The position numbers and the translations under genes are program-made. DNA of 64,000 nucleotides from an uncultured Erysipelotrichaceae bacterium (GTDB lineage: Bacteria > Bacillota_I > Bacilli_A > Erysipelotrichales > Coprobacillaceae): contig CAJUOS010000001.1 in assembly GCA_910588075.1 (NCBI GenBank), forward strand, positions 62,001 to 126,000. Direction: 5' to 3'. A model generated the notes under the pieces. That model searched no databases. It had not been told where the DNA came from and saw only the letters and a list, made by a program, of their open reading frames with translations. Of the stretch, positions 52,080-61,252 are shown in pieces (position 1 is the stretch's first letter; each line of letters begins with the position of its first letter).

Positions 52080-52103
52080 GCCTATCCCCAAATGAGGATA
52101 GGT
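52080..52103 (-). terminator. Terminator after the amidase gene
   Basis: CCTATCCTCA / GGGGATAGG hairpin followed by CTTTTTTG on the minus strand ends the late phage transcript before the ATPase gene. Confidence 0.85.
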
Positions 52104-52119
52104 GCATTTTATATCATAT

Positions 52120-52908
52120 TTACATTTTTATACTTTTTGCTTTTGATAGAGACTTTGGTCCAAAGATACCATCAACTGATAAACCTGTTGCTTTTTGGAA
52201 TTTTTTAACTGCATTGTATGTATTTGCACCAAATACTCCATCAACTTCTAGTTTATAATTTTCATACCAATTCAAGAATTTTTGCAAATTCTTTACTTGT
52301 GTTCCTTTATTCCCCTTTTTTAAAGTTCCTTTTGGGAATGTGCCTGTGTATGCTTTTTTGACTTTAGTTGTTGGTTTGGATTGTGCAGTTAATTTATTAT
52401 GGAATTCTGTTTTCCACTTCTTATTTTTATCTGATGTTCCACACCAATAAGCAGGACATGATTTACCTGTTACATCATAATGTCTTATAACATGATCTGC
52501 TTTAATTCCATATTGTTTCATTAACTTCTTTGTAAGCTCAACCGCATTCTCAATTGTCTTTACAGATGGATAAATCTTTTTATCCTTAACATCATCACAC
52601 AACTCAATAGAAATAGAATTCATGTTAGTACATTTGCCATAATATTTCCCACCACCATTGTTATATTTAGCACCCCCAACAGAGTAAGCAACATAATCAT
52701 CTAGAACTGATTGAGTAACAGAATCGCTGTCAACAAAATAGTGAGCACTTGCTTTTACAATATTATTATGAAAGTATTTACCATTATTTTCGTCTGTATC
52801 TCCATTATTTCCTGTATAATGAATAACAATATACTTAATATTTGATGTTTTTCTTTTTGATCCATAGTTACTTTTATTTGCTAATTTCTTTTTCAATACA
52901 TAAGACAT
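52120..52908 (-). CDS. Phage endolysin: N-acetylmuramoyl-L-alanine amidase with peptidoglycan-binding domain
   Basis: The 262-residue protein has an N-terminal Amidase_2 domain with zinc-site residues in IVIHYTG, NSISIEL and VIRHYDVTGKSCPAYW, and a C-terminal PG_binding_1 domain (KGTQVKNLQKFLNW, VDGVFGANTYNAVKKFQ). It cuts the bond between MurNAc and L-Ala to release phage. No signal peptide is present, so the adjacent holin is needed. GGAGGGATG precedes the ATG. Confidence 0.95.
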   Translation of the reverse strand: MSYVLKKKLANKSNYGSKRKTSNIKYIVIHYTGNNGDTDENNGKYFHNNIVKASAHYFVDSDSVTQSVLDDYVAYSVGGAKYNNGGGKYYGKCTNMNSISIELCDDVKDKKIYPSVKTIENAVELTKKLMKQYGIKADHVIRHYDVTGKSCPAYWCGTSDKNKKWKTEFHNKLTAQSKPTTKVKKAYTGTFPKGTLKKGNKGTQVKNLQKFLNWYENYKLEVDGVFGANTYNAVKKFQKATGLSVDGIFGPKSLSKAKSIKM

Positions 52909-52912
52909 TTAT

Positions 52913-53185
52913 TCATCCCTCCTTATTTACTTTTTTTAATTCATCAACATTTCTCCAAAGTGCTTTTGTTTCTCTTTCTTGAAGTGCCATGCGTTCAACT
53001 ACATTGTTATGTTTATCAACTCTATCGCTCAATTCTTGAATTTTATAATCAATAAATTTTTGATTATCTTCCACTTTTGCATTAATAACAGCTTGATTTT
53101 TATTGTTTAACATGATTGTAGTAAAAATACTTGGCACTCCAACACATAAACCACTTATAATCGCTACTAATACAGTATCTGACAT
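52913..53185 (-). CDS. Phage lysis-module membrane protein with coiled coil
   Basis: The 90-residue protein has one N-terminal membrane segment (TVLVAIISGLCVGVPSIFTTIML) and then a charged helix predicted as coiled coil (VDKHNNVVERMALQERETKALWRNVDEL). This is the layout of XhlA-like or holin-associated proteins. The start MSDTVLV follows AAGGAGT; a longer basic extension upstream is out of line with the RBS. It lies between the holin and amidase genes. Confidence 0.75.
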   Translation of the reverse strand: MSDTVLVAIISGLCVGVPSIFTTIMLNNKNQAVINAKVEDNQKFIDYKIQELSDRVDKHNNVVERMALQERETKALWRNVDELKKVNKEG

Positions 53186-53189
53186 AGTA

Positions 53190-53378
53190 TTACTCCTTTT
53201 CTTTCTTTTGTGTTTGTGTTCCAAAATAGAAACCTACAATCATAGTGTAAATAGCCATGAATTTATCCCCATCAATTTTCCCACTTCCCACCAAAGCAAC
53301 AAATGCTCCTGTCAAAGATAATGTCATAATACTTTTTACATCAATTAGTTTTGCAATCTTTTTTCCAAATTCTTTCAT
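53190..53378 (-). CDS. Phage holin
   Basis: The 62-residue protein has an amphipathic N-terminus (MKEFGKKIAKLIDVKS), two short hydrophobic segments (IMTLSLTGAFVALV and FMAIYTMIVGFYFG) and a charged C-terminus (TQKKEKE), typical for small phage holins. It forms lesions that let the endolysin reach the wall. It sits immediately 5' of the lysis partner and amidase genes with AGGAGGAT upstream. Confidence 0.85.
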   Translation of the reverse strand: MKEFGKKIAKLIDVKSIMTLSLTGAFVALVGSGKIDGDKFMAIYTMIVGFYFGTQTQKKEKE

Positions 53379-53380
53379 TT

Positions 53381-55660
53381 TTATTTATCCTCCTGTTTTA
53401 AAATCATTTGTTTGATTTCATCTATTTCTTTCTTTAAAGAATTTATTTCATTTTGTTGCTCCTTTATCATTAAAATAAGATAAGGAGTGAGTTCTGTATA
53501 ATTGATACCCCAACTTAATTGAGAATCGTCTATATCTTCTCCATGATAAGATTTTTCACTTTCTCCATCAACAATACTTGCCTGTACCATTGATAAATCT
53601 CCTAAGTTTAAATCTTTGATATGCTTAGCTAAAGTCTGTGCTCCCAATCCTATATGAATACGTTCTCCTGTATCTCCCTTACCTTTTCTTCTATATGCTA
53701 TAGGTTCTAACCCCATAATGAAGTCTCTCACTTTAAAATCAAAGTCTTCAATAATGTCTTTTTCCTTTAAATCTGATGCTGTAATAGCATTTGTAAAAAA
53801 GGCAGTATTGAAACGATAAGTCGTTGTTCCAAGATATGCTCCTGAATTTGTGGCAGGTCTTAATATAGTTCTATGATTGTCACTTTGCTCTCTAAATAAT
53901 TCCAATACAGTAGCTTTGTATGATGTTGAGTTACTGCTAGCATGAAACTTCATAAAATCTCCAGAGTATATATCCATATTTCCATAAACATCTGTAGAAG
54001 ATGTTCCTATAATGACTCTATCATCATTTGAACAATAGATAAGATTTCCTGCTGTTCCTTTTGAATTATATGTTCCAAGAACAGTAGAATTGTTTATTCT
54101 TATAGTTCCGTTCACAGTAACAGGTCTGTTAAAATAGAAATCATTTTGCCTTGCAGTCATTTGATGAGTTGCACTTGTTGATAAATTATAATAGAAACTA
54201 ATACCTGGATGATTTTTTGTTCCATCTGCAATCAAATGAAGATATCCATTTGTACCCAATGCTCCTCCTGGTTTACCATCAGTAGCACTTGTTTTTCCAC
54301 CACTATAAATTGAAGAATCTACAAAAATATTTCTATCAGTCTTTATAGAATATGCTGTTTGTAATTGATTTTCGGCAGTACAGTATCTTCCTATCCCAAT
54401 ACCATTCTTCTCTGTGCGTATATGAAAACATACATTTGATGTTGGAATTTTAATAGATATATTAGATGATAAATTACCTAAAGCATCTTTAACAACTCCA
54501 GTCACAAAATATTCTTTCGTTTCATCAAAACCACTCAAAATTACAAATGAACCACTAGCAACACTTGTATTTGTTTTATCTCCTGCTGTAAAATTTTTCA
54601 TAACAATACTATTTTTTCCACCACAACTTGCACAAGAATATGTTGGTTTAATTGTTATATAAGTACCTGAACTATCTTTAGTACCTGCCGAATTACTTCT
54701 ATATGTAACAATTTCAAGTTTTGGCTTTATATAATCTTGAACTGTAATTGATATTGTTTTAGCAGCACTTTTTCTTCCTCTAGAGTCTATTGCTACAGCA
54801 CTGATACTTTTTGTCCCAGATGTATTAAATGGACCAAACAATACTCCTGAATTTGTTTTCTTCTCCCCATTACAAGTAATTTCATAACTTTTTATTTTTG
54901 AACCATATATACCTGAACCACTGACATTGACATTAACCTTTGAATAAGACTTTACATATACACCCCATGAAGATGGTACACCATTATCTACTCTAGTTAA
55001 TATTGGTGTGTTGACAGTTGGAATAACTGATGATGGAAGATTTACAGTTATTGTTTTCGTGACATCACTGCCTATTTTAGTTGTTCCACTATAGGTTCTT
55101 AATAAAAGTTCTAATTGCAGTAAAGTGGAGTCAGGAATTTTTGTTGCCAATGATAATGGTGGTATAAATGATATGCTTGTACCTACAGCATTATTGATAT
55201 TAATCCATGATGATTCACCTTTAACTCTATAATAGACATTATGTGTGAAGTAACTTGCTTTTCTTGTAATATTCACAACAATTGAACTTCCTAGCATATT
55301 ACCACTTATTGTCCCAAAAGCGGATGCTCTAGGAATAGTTGTTAAAGTTTTGGAAATACTAGCACTTACCCACCCATCATCATAATTAAAACTTGCTTTT
55401 ACTGTGCATTTCCCCATATTATTATGAGATACAGTAAAGGTCTTACTGAAAATAAGATGATTTTTTGTATTCTTAGGAGCACTCGCTGTAAAAACTTCAC
55501 TTGTCGTTGTTCCATTTACAGTAATATTTAATAAACCATCATGAGTCCCTCTCCAACTTTCACCACTCGTTGTGATATAGCCTCTAATGGTAATACTAGA
55601 TTTATTAGTACTTACACTTTGACTATTTTGTGTAATTACTACCTTTCCACTTTTTGCCAT
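53381..55660 (-). CDS. Phage tail spike/receptor-binding protein with S74 chaperone domain
   Basis: The 759-residue protein has an N-terminal DUF859-like beta-rich region with Ig-like repeats (about residues 1-330), a middle repeat-rich region, and a C-terminal S74 intramolecular chaperone (ASDLKEKDIIEDFDFKV, IHIGLGAQTLAKH, YTELTPYLILMIKEQQ) followed by a short coiled coil. S74 domains trimerise and then cleave themselves off after folding. It is likely the host-recognition spike. Its position before the holin is standard. Confidence 0.88.
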   Translation of the reverse strand: MAKSGKVVITQNSQSVSTNKSSITIRGYITTSGESWRGTHDGLLNITVNGTTTSEVFTASAPKNTKNHLIFSKTFTVSHNNMGKCTVKASFNYDDGWVSASISKTLTTIPRASAFGTISGNMLGSSIVVNITRKASYFTHNVYYRVKGESSWININNAVGTSISFIPPLSLATKIPDSTLLQLELLLRTYSGTTKIGSDVTKTITVNLPSSVIPTVNTPILTRVDNGVPSSWGVYVKSYSKVNVNVSGSGIYGSKIKSYEITCNGEKKTNSGVLFGPFNTSGTKSISAVAIDSRGRKSAAKTISITVQDYIKPKLEIVTYRSNSAGTKDSSGTYITIKPTYSCASCGGKNSIVMKNFTAGDKTNTSVASGSFVILSGFDETKEYFVTGVVKDALGNLSSNISIKIPTSNVCFHIRTEKNGIGIGRYCTAENQLQTAYSIKTDRNIFVDSSIYSGGKTSATDGKPGGALGTNGYLHLIADGTKNHPGISFYYNLSTSATHQMTARQNDFYFNRPVTVNGTIRINNSTVLGTYNSKGTAGNLIYCSNDDRVIIGTSSTDVYGNMDIYSGDFMKFHASSNSTSYKATVLELFREQSDNHRTILRPATNSGAYLGTTTYRFNTAFFTNAITASDLKEKDIIEDFDFKVRDFIMGLEPIAYRRKGKGDTGERIHIGLGAQTLAKHIKDLNLGDLSMVQASIVDGESEKSYHGEDIDDSQLSWGINYTELTPYLILMIKEQQNEINSLKKEIDEIKQMILKQEDK

Positions 55661-55675
55661 ATTTATCTCCTTTCA

Positions 55676-57505
55676 CTATTTGATTGTTAATCCATTAGAA
55701 TCAACTTCTATAATAAATGGATCAATATTTATTCTTTCTTCTACAACTGCTTCTTTTATATGTAATTGTTTATTGGAAATCCAAGCTATCTCTGTATCAT
55801 TTTCCTTAAAAGCTAACTTAGACTGTGATAATTCTGTCTTAAAATCTGAATCATTTGAACCAAGAGATAAAATACCATTTTCAAATCTCATGTATTGCAT
55901 GATTTCTTCTTTTGTAAAATAGCCATTAAGTGTTTCTGAAATAACTGTATTTAATACAATTGAAAATGACTTTTCATCTAACATCATACTAGCCAATTGC
56001 TTAATTTCTTCAACAAGAGAATTTATACTATTATCAATATCTTCAGGCGCTGGAGAATAATCTGTTGCTATTTCTCCTTTATTTAATTTTGGGAAACTAT
56101 CTTTTGGATATGATATCTTCATAAATGACACATTTTCTGGTATAGTTAAACGAACTAAATCTTCATTTTTAATATGCCATTCTACAAAAAACTTTTCATC
56201 ATCATAAAAAGCATACCTAAAACAAGTGTCATTTGGTTCCTGGATATCATCTATTATTTGCGAATCTTCTGGTGTTAATAATTCTGATGTTCTCTTCGTT
56301 AAAGCATATGCGTCATAAGAATATACTTCTATAAAATCAGAAATACAATGATTATCAAATTTTTGTGCCTCTCCATTCTTACCAACTATATACCCTTCTG
56401 TTTCATTTGTTCTTATAATGAGATTTCTTTCACTTAGATTCTCGATCCTACTCTCTACACTTTCTACAGATGCAAAAACATTATCTAAAGAAACTTCCAA
56501 CTCACTTTGTCTTCCAGAAATCCCCTCTTGTTCTTTAGCTATAATTTCTATTTTTGCATTACTTTGATCAACTGTTGTCTGTATTCTTTTTATTCTTTTC
56601 AATGGATCTTCTTTAACGATTACACTATCAGCGTTTTTGATTGTTATATCTCCTGCTAATTCCAAAGAATCCCTAGCCTCACCACCATATACTGTCCTCT
56701 TAATGGAGAGTGGCATAATGACTATATCATCATAAGAAACTAAGTCTGTAAGCTCTAATCTATCTATCTTGCACTTGAATTTTTTAAATGAATAAAATGA
56801 AAGACCATGATACATCTTATATATACGTTCAACATCTGACTGTTCAATATATGAATTATTAAAGCTGATATATAACGTCTTTCCTGTTTCATCTCCAGCA
56901 GACAATGGAATAATAAGTCCATCATCATAACATACTCTTGTGAATGTGAGAAGTTCGTTTAATTCATAATCACTGCAAAAGTCTGTGATATGTGTTGATG
57001 TGGCAAGACTCTTGAATACAATTCTATCATCCTCAACAAAAGCATTCTTACCATCACATTCTGCTATAAATCCAATGTAGTTTCTTATGATCATTGTATT
57101 GTCATACCAATCAACAGTTTTATTTAAAAGTTCTTCTGATAAACTTGTCTTATCTATAGAAATATTCATAAGTTTAGACATTTCATCAAGTTGTGTTGAT
57201 ACTGTTGTGGGATATTCAATTTTTGTATCATATACAATATTTGAGAGAATCATATAATCATACAATGTCACTGAAATATTTTTAGTCCATTTTTCAGGTT
57301 TCTCATATACAATATAAGTTTTGTTTCCAATAATAAAAGGATAATCTAACATTCCTTCAAGTTGATTATCCTTATTTTTTATTTTGAGTTTAATTTGTCT
57401 GGATACAGCACTTCCTATAATCATGTTTTCATTCATCTCATCATATGATTCAAAAGATATGACCAAGTCTGTTATATCAATACCATTAACTATCACATTT
57501 TCCAT
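55676..57505 (-). CDS. Phage tail hub / minor structural protein
   Basis: The 609-residue protein has an N-terminal hub-like beta domain (VNGIDITDLVISFESYDEMN) of the tail-associated class, a central coiled-coil stretch (IKRIQTTVDQSNAKIEIIAKEQ, VESVESRIENLSER) and a C-terminal region of beta strands. It lies between the DUF6711-type protein and the spike, the place of the baseplate hub (Tal-like) in siphoviruses. No peptidase motif is visible. GGAGGT precedes the ATG. Confidence 0.75.
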   Translation of the reverse strand: MENVIVNGIDITDLVISFESYDEMNENMIIGSAVSRQIKLKIKNKDNQLEGMLDYPFIIGNKTYIVYEKPEKWTKNISVTLYDYMILSNIVYDTKIEYPTTVSTQLDEMSKLMNISIDKTSLSEELLNKTVDWYDNTMIIRNYIGFIAECDGKNAFVEDDRIVFKSLATSTHITDFCSDYELNELLTFTRVCYDDGLIIPLSAGDETGKTLYISFNNSYIEQSDVERIYKMYHGLSFYSFKKFKCKIDRLELTDLVSYDDIVIMPLSIKRTVYGGEARDSLELAGDITIKNADSVIVKEDPLKRIKRIQTTVDQSNAKIEIIAKEQEGISGRQSELEVSLDNVFASVESVESRIENLSERNLIIRTNETEGYIVGKNGEAQKFDNHCISDFIEVYSYDAYALTKRTSELLTPEDSQIIDDIQEPNDTCFRYAFYDDEKFFVEWHIKNEDLVRLTIPENVSFMKISYPKDSFPKLNKGEIATDYSPAPEDIDNSINSLVEEIKQLASMMLDEKSFSIVLNTVISETLNGYFTKEEIMQYMRFENGILSLGSNDSDFKTELSQSKLAFKENDTEIAWISNKQLHIKEAVVEERINIDPFIIEVDSNGLTIK

Positions 57506-57506
57506 G

Positions 57507-57872
57507 TTATACCTCCGTAAGATTAAACTTCAATCCTTTTATCCAAACACCATTATTACATATCATTTGCATACTTTTTGGTCCTGCATACATTTTTTTA
57601 ATCATTCTCTTATTGTTCTTTATGTCAAACAACTCAACATTAAATGTTTCAGGAGCTATCGCTTTAAGTATTTTTGATACTGTATCCACATCATCAATAC
57701 TATATGCAAGAGAAAGTTTAAAAACATCAGAACGTATTCTATTTCTATCAAGAATACCTCTCTTTACATCTCTCTCACTGTCTGCATCTAAATCTTCTAA
57801 ACTGTAATCTATGCTGATTGGAGCAGGAAGAACGGTTGTATTAATTTTTATTTTCACATCTTCATAATTCAT
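57507..57872 (-). CDS. Phage tail protein, DUF6711-like
   Basis: The 121-residue protein resembles the small tail proteins found between tape measure and hub (KINTTVLPAPISIDYSLEDLDADSERD). It is too short for a usual Dit protein, but the position is that of Dit, so it may be a minimal distal-tail ring component. AGGAGGGAT precedes the ATG. Its stop is 1 bp before the hub gene start. Confidence 0.7.
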   Translation of the reverse strand: MNYEDVKIKINTTVLPAPISIDYSLEDLDADSERDVKRGILDRNRIRSDVFKLSLAYSIDDVDTVSKILKAIAPETFNVELFDIKNNKRMIKKMYAGPKSMQMICNNGVWIKGLKFNLTEV

Positions 57873-57882
57873 TCTATCCCTC

Positions 57883-60522
57883 CTAACCAGTAATCAATTT
57901 TCCAGTTCTTAATGCTCTTTCTTTATCTCTCCTTCTGCTATCTTCGTTAAGGCTATCCCCGTCTACTATAAGATGAAGATTATGAATAGCTTCTAAAATT
58001 TCGTAAAGAATAGACACTAAAACCTGTATATCCTTGTTGTCTGCATTTTGACCACCATATGTTCTTAAAGCATTCATCATAATTTCAAACATTTTATTCT
58101 CTGGAGTAACAATTTCACCATAACGTTTATTATCACCAATCATAGCTAATTGTGGAGTATTTGCTTTCACATATCCACCTTGTGCAAGATGAGGGATTTT
58201 ACCAATATTAAATCCTTTACCACCTACCACAGGAACCCAATCTGGTATCTTTATTTTATTCAAACCACCAGTAAAAGCATTGATACCATCAATAATAGCA
58301 TTTATTGGGGATTTAAATATATTAGCAATACCTTTAACAATACTACTAAATATATTTTTTATTCCTTGCCATGCTTTTTTCCAATCACCTGTGAATACTC
58401 CCGTTAAGAAAGTAATTATTCCCTTAAAGATTCCTTTGATTGTTCCCCATATAGCTTTTATAGTACCCATAACTGTATTCAAAGGAACACCAAACTTACC
58501 TATGATTTTTGTCCAATCAGTATTAAATACATTTTTCAAAAAGTTTCTAAATCCCTCAAAAATTGTTTTGATCCCTGACCATGCCTTATCCATATCCATT
58601 GTAAAGATTCCAACAAAAAAATCTATTAATCCTTTGAATATTTTTTTGACATCAGGAATTAATTTATTAATTAAATCTCCCCAATTTTCAAATGTACTTG
58701 TAAAAGTCCCAACAACAAAATCTACAAGAGGTGATAAGCAATTATCCCATAACCAATTTAATGCATCAAAGAGTTGTTCTATAATAGGCTTCCATCCTTG
58801 CCAAATATCAATAACACCTTGTAATGCAATAGCAAGTATATCAACTAAGAAATTAGCTATGGGTGTAAGAACATTATTCCAAAATGATAATGCTATTGTT
58901 GCTACTGCTTCTACTGCTTTTACAAACACTTTAGAGATAAATGTCGCAAGTGGAACAATAACTGTTGTAAATACATCAGAAAGAAAAGTGAATAGAGGAA
59001 CAAGTAAATTGTTATAAATATTAGATAATATACCAAATAAATTAGAAACAGCTTCATTAACTAGATTTCTAAAACCATCACTTGTTTGATATAAATATAA
59101 AAGTGCAGCTGTTATAGCTGCTACACCAGCTACTATAGCTAAAACTGGGGTACTGACTCCTAAAAGCATTTGAATAGTTTGTCCTATCCCTAATTGCCAA
59201 TTACTGAACATGGTAACTAACTTTGATAATTGCACATATAATTCTAATCCAAATTGTATTCCCTTAAATGCGAGAAAACCTGCTATAATACCACCTATCA
59301 AGGAAAGAATAACTGCTTTATTATTAGTTAAGAAACTAACAAAATCTTTCCATAACCCTTTCATTTTATTGATACCTGCTTCCATTTTTGAAGTATCAAT
59401 ATCTAAAGCATCCCCTATACCATCTGACAACTTAAAATCATTACCTATACCAGAAGTTCCACTAACACCTCCAGTTCCCTTTGACCCACTAAAAGCATTG
59501 TCAGAATCATTACTTGTTTTTAAATTTTTTATTTCATCAAAACTTGCTAATGCTCCCATTTCTTTAGCTGCTTTTTTTGCTGCTTTACCTGCACTCCCTA
59601 CATTTTTTGTAAGGGATGAAGCACCTGTTGAAGCATTATCAATACTCTTGGAGACACTTCCAAGACTCGTATTGATTTTTTTACCTGTTAATAAAGAAGT
59701 AAATGCTACAAAATATTGTACAGCCTTATTTAACCTTACAATAATGTTATTAATCAATGATACAATTGGAGATAGAACATTGATTAATCCTTGCCCGATA
59801 CTTGCTTTTAAACTTTGAAAATTAAGTGATAGTACCCTAACCTTATTTGCCCAAGAATCACTTGTTCTTGAAAAATCTCCTCCAGCCGCACTTAATTGCT
59901 CAGTTACAAACTTCATTCTTAACATGACTTTTTCTTGCTCTGTCATAGCTGATGTGGTCTTTCCAAATCCATTTGCCATTGCATATTGATCTAAAGCATT
60001 TTGTGTCATAACAACACCTAAATCTTTTAATGTCTCTGTTTCTCCAGAAAATACAGATTTCAGTTTTGTATACGCTTCTGTTGGATCAAGATTATAAAAA
60101 GAAGCTACATCACCAGCTAAACCTGTTAATGATGTAGCCATATCATATGAAGCACTTTCACTAAAGCCAAACGCTTTCGCCATGGCCCCATATGTTCCTG
60201 TCATTTGTTTTGCCATTGTCTCTGACAAACCAAACTGACTGATTGCATTCTTTGCAAAATTGTTGATTTGTCCATTCATGTTTGGAAAAGTGACATCAAC
60301 AACATTTTGAACTTCCTCTAAATCACTTCCCAAATCTAAACAAGATTTACCAAAAGAGGCAATAGCAGCTATTGATAATGCTCCACCTATCATTTTTCCT
60401 ATACCACTAAACGACCTTGATAAAGTGTTGTTTGCATAATTACCTATAGAATTTATTTGACTGTTAAATCCCTTTGTGTTGAGATTTAAATCAAGAAATA
60501 GATCTCCGATACTAACCCCCAT
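57883..60522 (-). CDS. Phage tail tape measure protein
   Basis: The 879-residue protein has a TMP N-terminal domain (GVSIGDLFLDLNLNTKGFNSQINSI) and AKQMTGTYGAMAKAFGFSES, then long helical stretches and several hydrophobic segments (AVILSLIGGIIAGFLAFKG and others), ending in an Ile/Lys-rich region. It fixes tail length and is ejected with DNA. The start MGVSIGDL has AGGTG 6 bp upstream; a GTG three codons earlier overlaps it. Several long plus-strand frames inside are shadows. Confidence 0.93.
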   Translation of the reverse strand: MGVSIGDLFLDLNLNTKGFNSQINSIGNYANNTLSRSFSGIGKMIGGALSIAAIASFGKSCLDLGSDLEEVQNVVDVTFPNMNGQINNFAKNAISQFGLSETMAKQMTGTYGAMAKAFGFSESASYDMATSLTGLAGDVASFYNLDPTEAYTKLKSVFSGETETLKDLGVVMTQNALDQYAMANGFGKTTSAMTEQEKVMLRMKFVTEQLSAAGGDFSRTSDSWANKVRVLSLNFQSLKASIGQGLINVLSPIVSLINNIIVRLNKAVQYFVAFTSLLTGKKINTSLGSVSKSIDNASTGASSLTKNVGSAGKAAKKAAKEMGALASFDEIKNLKTSNDSDNAFSGSKGTGGVSGTSGIGNDFKLSDGIGDALDIDTSKMEAGINKMKGLWKDFVSFLTNNKAVILSLIGGIIAGFLAFKGIQFGLELYVQLSKLVTMFSNWQLGIGQTIQMLLGVSTPVLAIVAGVAAITAALLYLYQTSDGFRNLVNEAVSNLFGILSNIYNNLLVPLFTFLSDVFTTVIVPLATFISKVFVKAVEAVATIALSFWNNVLTPIANFLVDILAIALQGVIDIWQGWKPIIEQLFDALNWLWDNCLSPLVDFVVGTFTSTFENWGDLINKLIPDVKKIFKGLIDFFVGIFTMDMDKAWSGIKTIFEGFRNFLKNVFNTDWTKIIGKFGVPLNTVMGTIKAIWGTIKGIFKGIITFLTGVFTGDWKKAWQGIKNIFSSIVKGIANIFKSPINAIIDGINAFTGGLNKIKIPDWVPVVGGKGFNIGKIPHLAQGGYVKANTPQLAMIGDNKRYGEIVTPENKMFEIMMNALRTYGGQNADNKDIQVLVSILYEILEAIHNLHLIVDGDSLNEDSRRRDKERALRTGKLITG

Positions 60523-60907
60523 TGATTTCACCTGCCTTTGCTAGACTTGCAAACATTTTCTCAAACATCTGCATATCCTGTTTGTATTGATCCATATTAA
60601 CAATCTTCTTGGCTTTTCTTCTTTGCCAATCGTTTCTTATTTTTCTTTGTTGTGGAGTGAAATTTTTAAGAATGTTTTTATCTGTCTCACTTCTTATGGA
60701 AACTATATTTCCTAATGGTGTATCTGATTTCAATCCACTAAGCAGTGTACAGAATTCATCCCATGACATATCATTTTCTCTCCTCAATCTAATTCCATAC
60801 TGCTGAGCAAAAGAACTTTCTATAAGAAACCAATCATCAAAGATATCATAAAATGGATCATCTTCCTTTTTATTGGGTGTTACGAAACTGTTTCTCCATT
60901 TCCTCAA
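60512..60907 (-). CDS. Tail assembly chaperone, frameshift extension (gpT-like)
   Basis: A frame of about 131 codons follows the first chaperone gene with a 38-bp overlap. It has no ATG with an RBS near its start; only a TTG (60905-60907) is available inside the first gene, so it is probably made as a fusion by frameshifting, as in the lambda G/GT system. The sequence has an acidic FYDIFDDWFLIE stretch and a basic QQRKIRNDWQRRKAKK helix. It sits directly before the tape measure gene, the usual place. Confidence 0.75.
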   Translation of the reverse strand: MRKWRNSFVTPNKKEDDPFYDIFDDWFLIESSFAQQYGIRLRRENDMSWDEFCTLLSGLKSDTPLGNIVSIRSETDKNILKNFTPQQRKIRNDWQRRKAKKIVNMDQYKQDMQMFEKMFASLAKAGEINGG

Positions 60908-61193
60908 ATGACTTAGAAGAAATAGCAGCCATCATTCCAATAAAGATATTTTGATAAGCTGTCATTGATAAATTCATTTTTTCAATTTTATCTGCTGCCT
61001 CTTTACCTAGTGCTATTTCTAATGCTTTTGCCATAGAATCTAAACTATCATCCTTATTGACAAGTTCTTGAATTCTTAAAACAGTGTTTTTTGAATCATC
61101 AACTTTAAATACATTTTCATCTCCTGTTCCCACTTTCAAAAACTTAGGAACATCTTCCAAATGTTGAGAAATATTAACTGTAAATGGTTTCAT
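60870..61193 (-). CDS. Tail assembly chaperone (gpG-like)
   Basis: The 107-residue soluble protein (VNISQHLEDVPKFLKVG, then LEIALGKEAADKIEKMNL) between the tail tube and tape measure genes fits the tail assembly chaperone. Its frame overlaps the next one, which is +1 relative to it. The start ATG has no clear RBS; it lies 11 bp after a terminator hairpin, which may limit its dose. It wraps tape measure protein during tail assembly and is absent from virions in related phages. Confidence 0.75.
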   Translation of the reverse strand: MKPFTVNISQHLEDVPKFLKVGTGDENVFKVDDSKNTVLRIQELVNKDDSLDSMAKALEIALGKEAADKIEKMNLSMTAYQNIFIGMMAAISSKSFEEMEKQFRNTQ

Positions 61194-61204
61194 TTTTATA
61201 TACC

Positions 61205-61228
61205 AAAAAGAGGAGTCTTTGCTCCTCT
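61205..61228 (-). terminator. Terminator hairpin between tail tube and chaperone genes
   Basis: AGAGGAG / CTCCTCT with a 6-nt loop is followed by five T residues on the minus strand. It probably lets only part of the transcripts continue into the chaperone and tape measure genes. Confidence 0.7.
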
Positions 61229-61252
61229 ATCCTTTCTTTTATTTTTTTATTT

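Noticed and set aside
50052..52080. CRISPR array or retron-like ncRNA near the prophage ATPase
   Set aside because: Only two repeat copies occur in each repeat set, there are no spacers, and there is no reverse transcriptase or cas gene.
58280..59818. Two long plus-strand frames (245 and 202 codons) inside the tape measure region
   Set aside because: They are antisense to the strongly supported tape measure gene, have no RBS and consist of low-complexity Ile/Pro/Lys stretches that mirror its codons.
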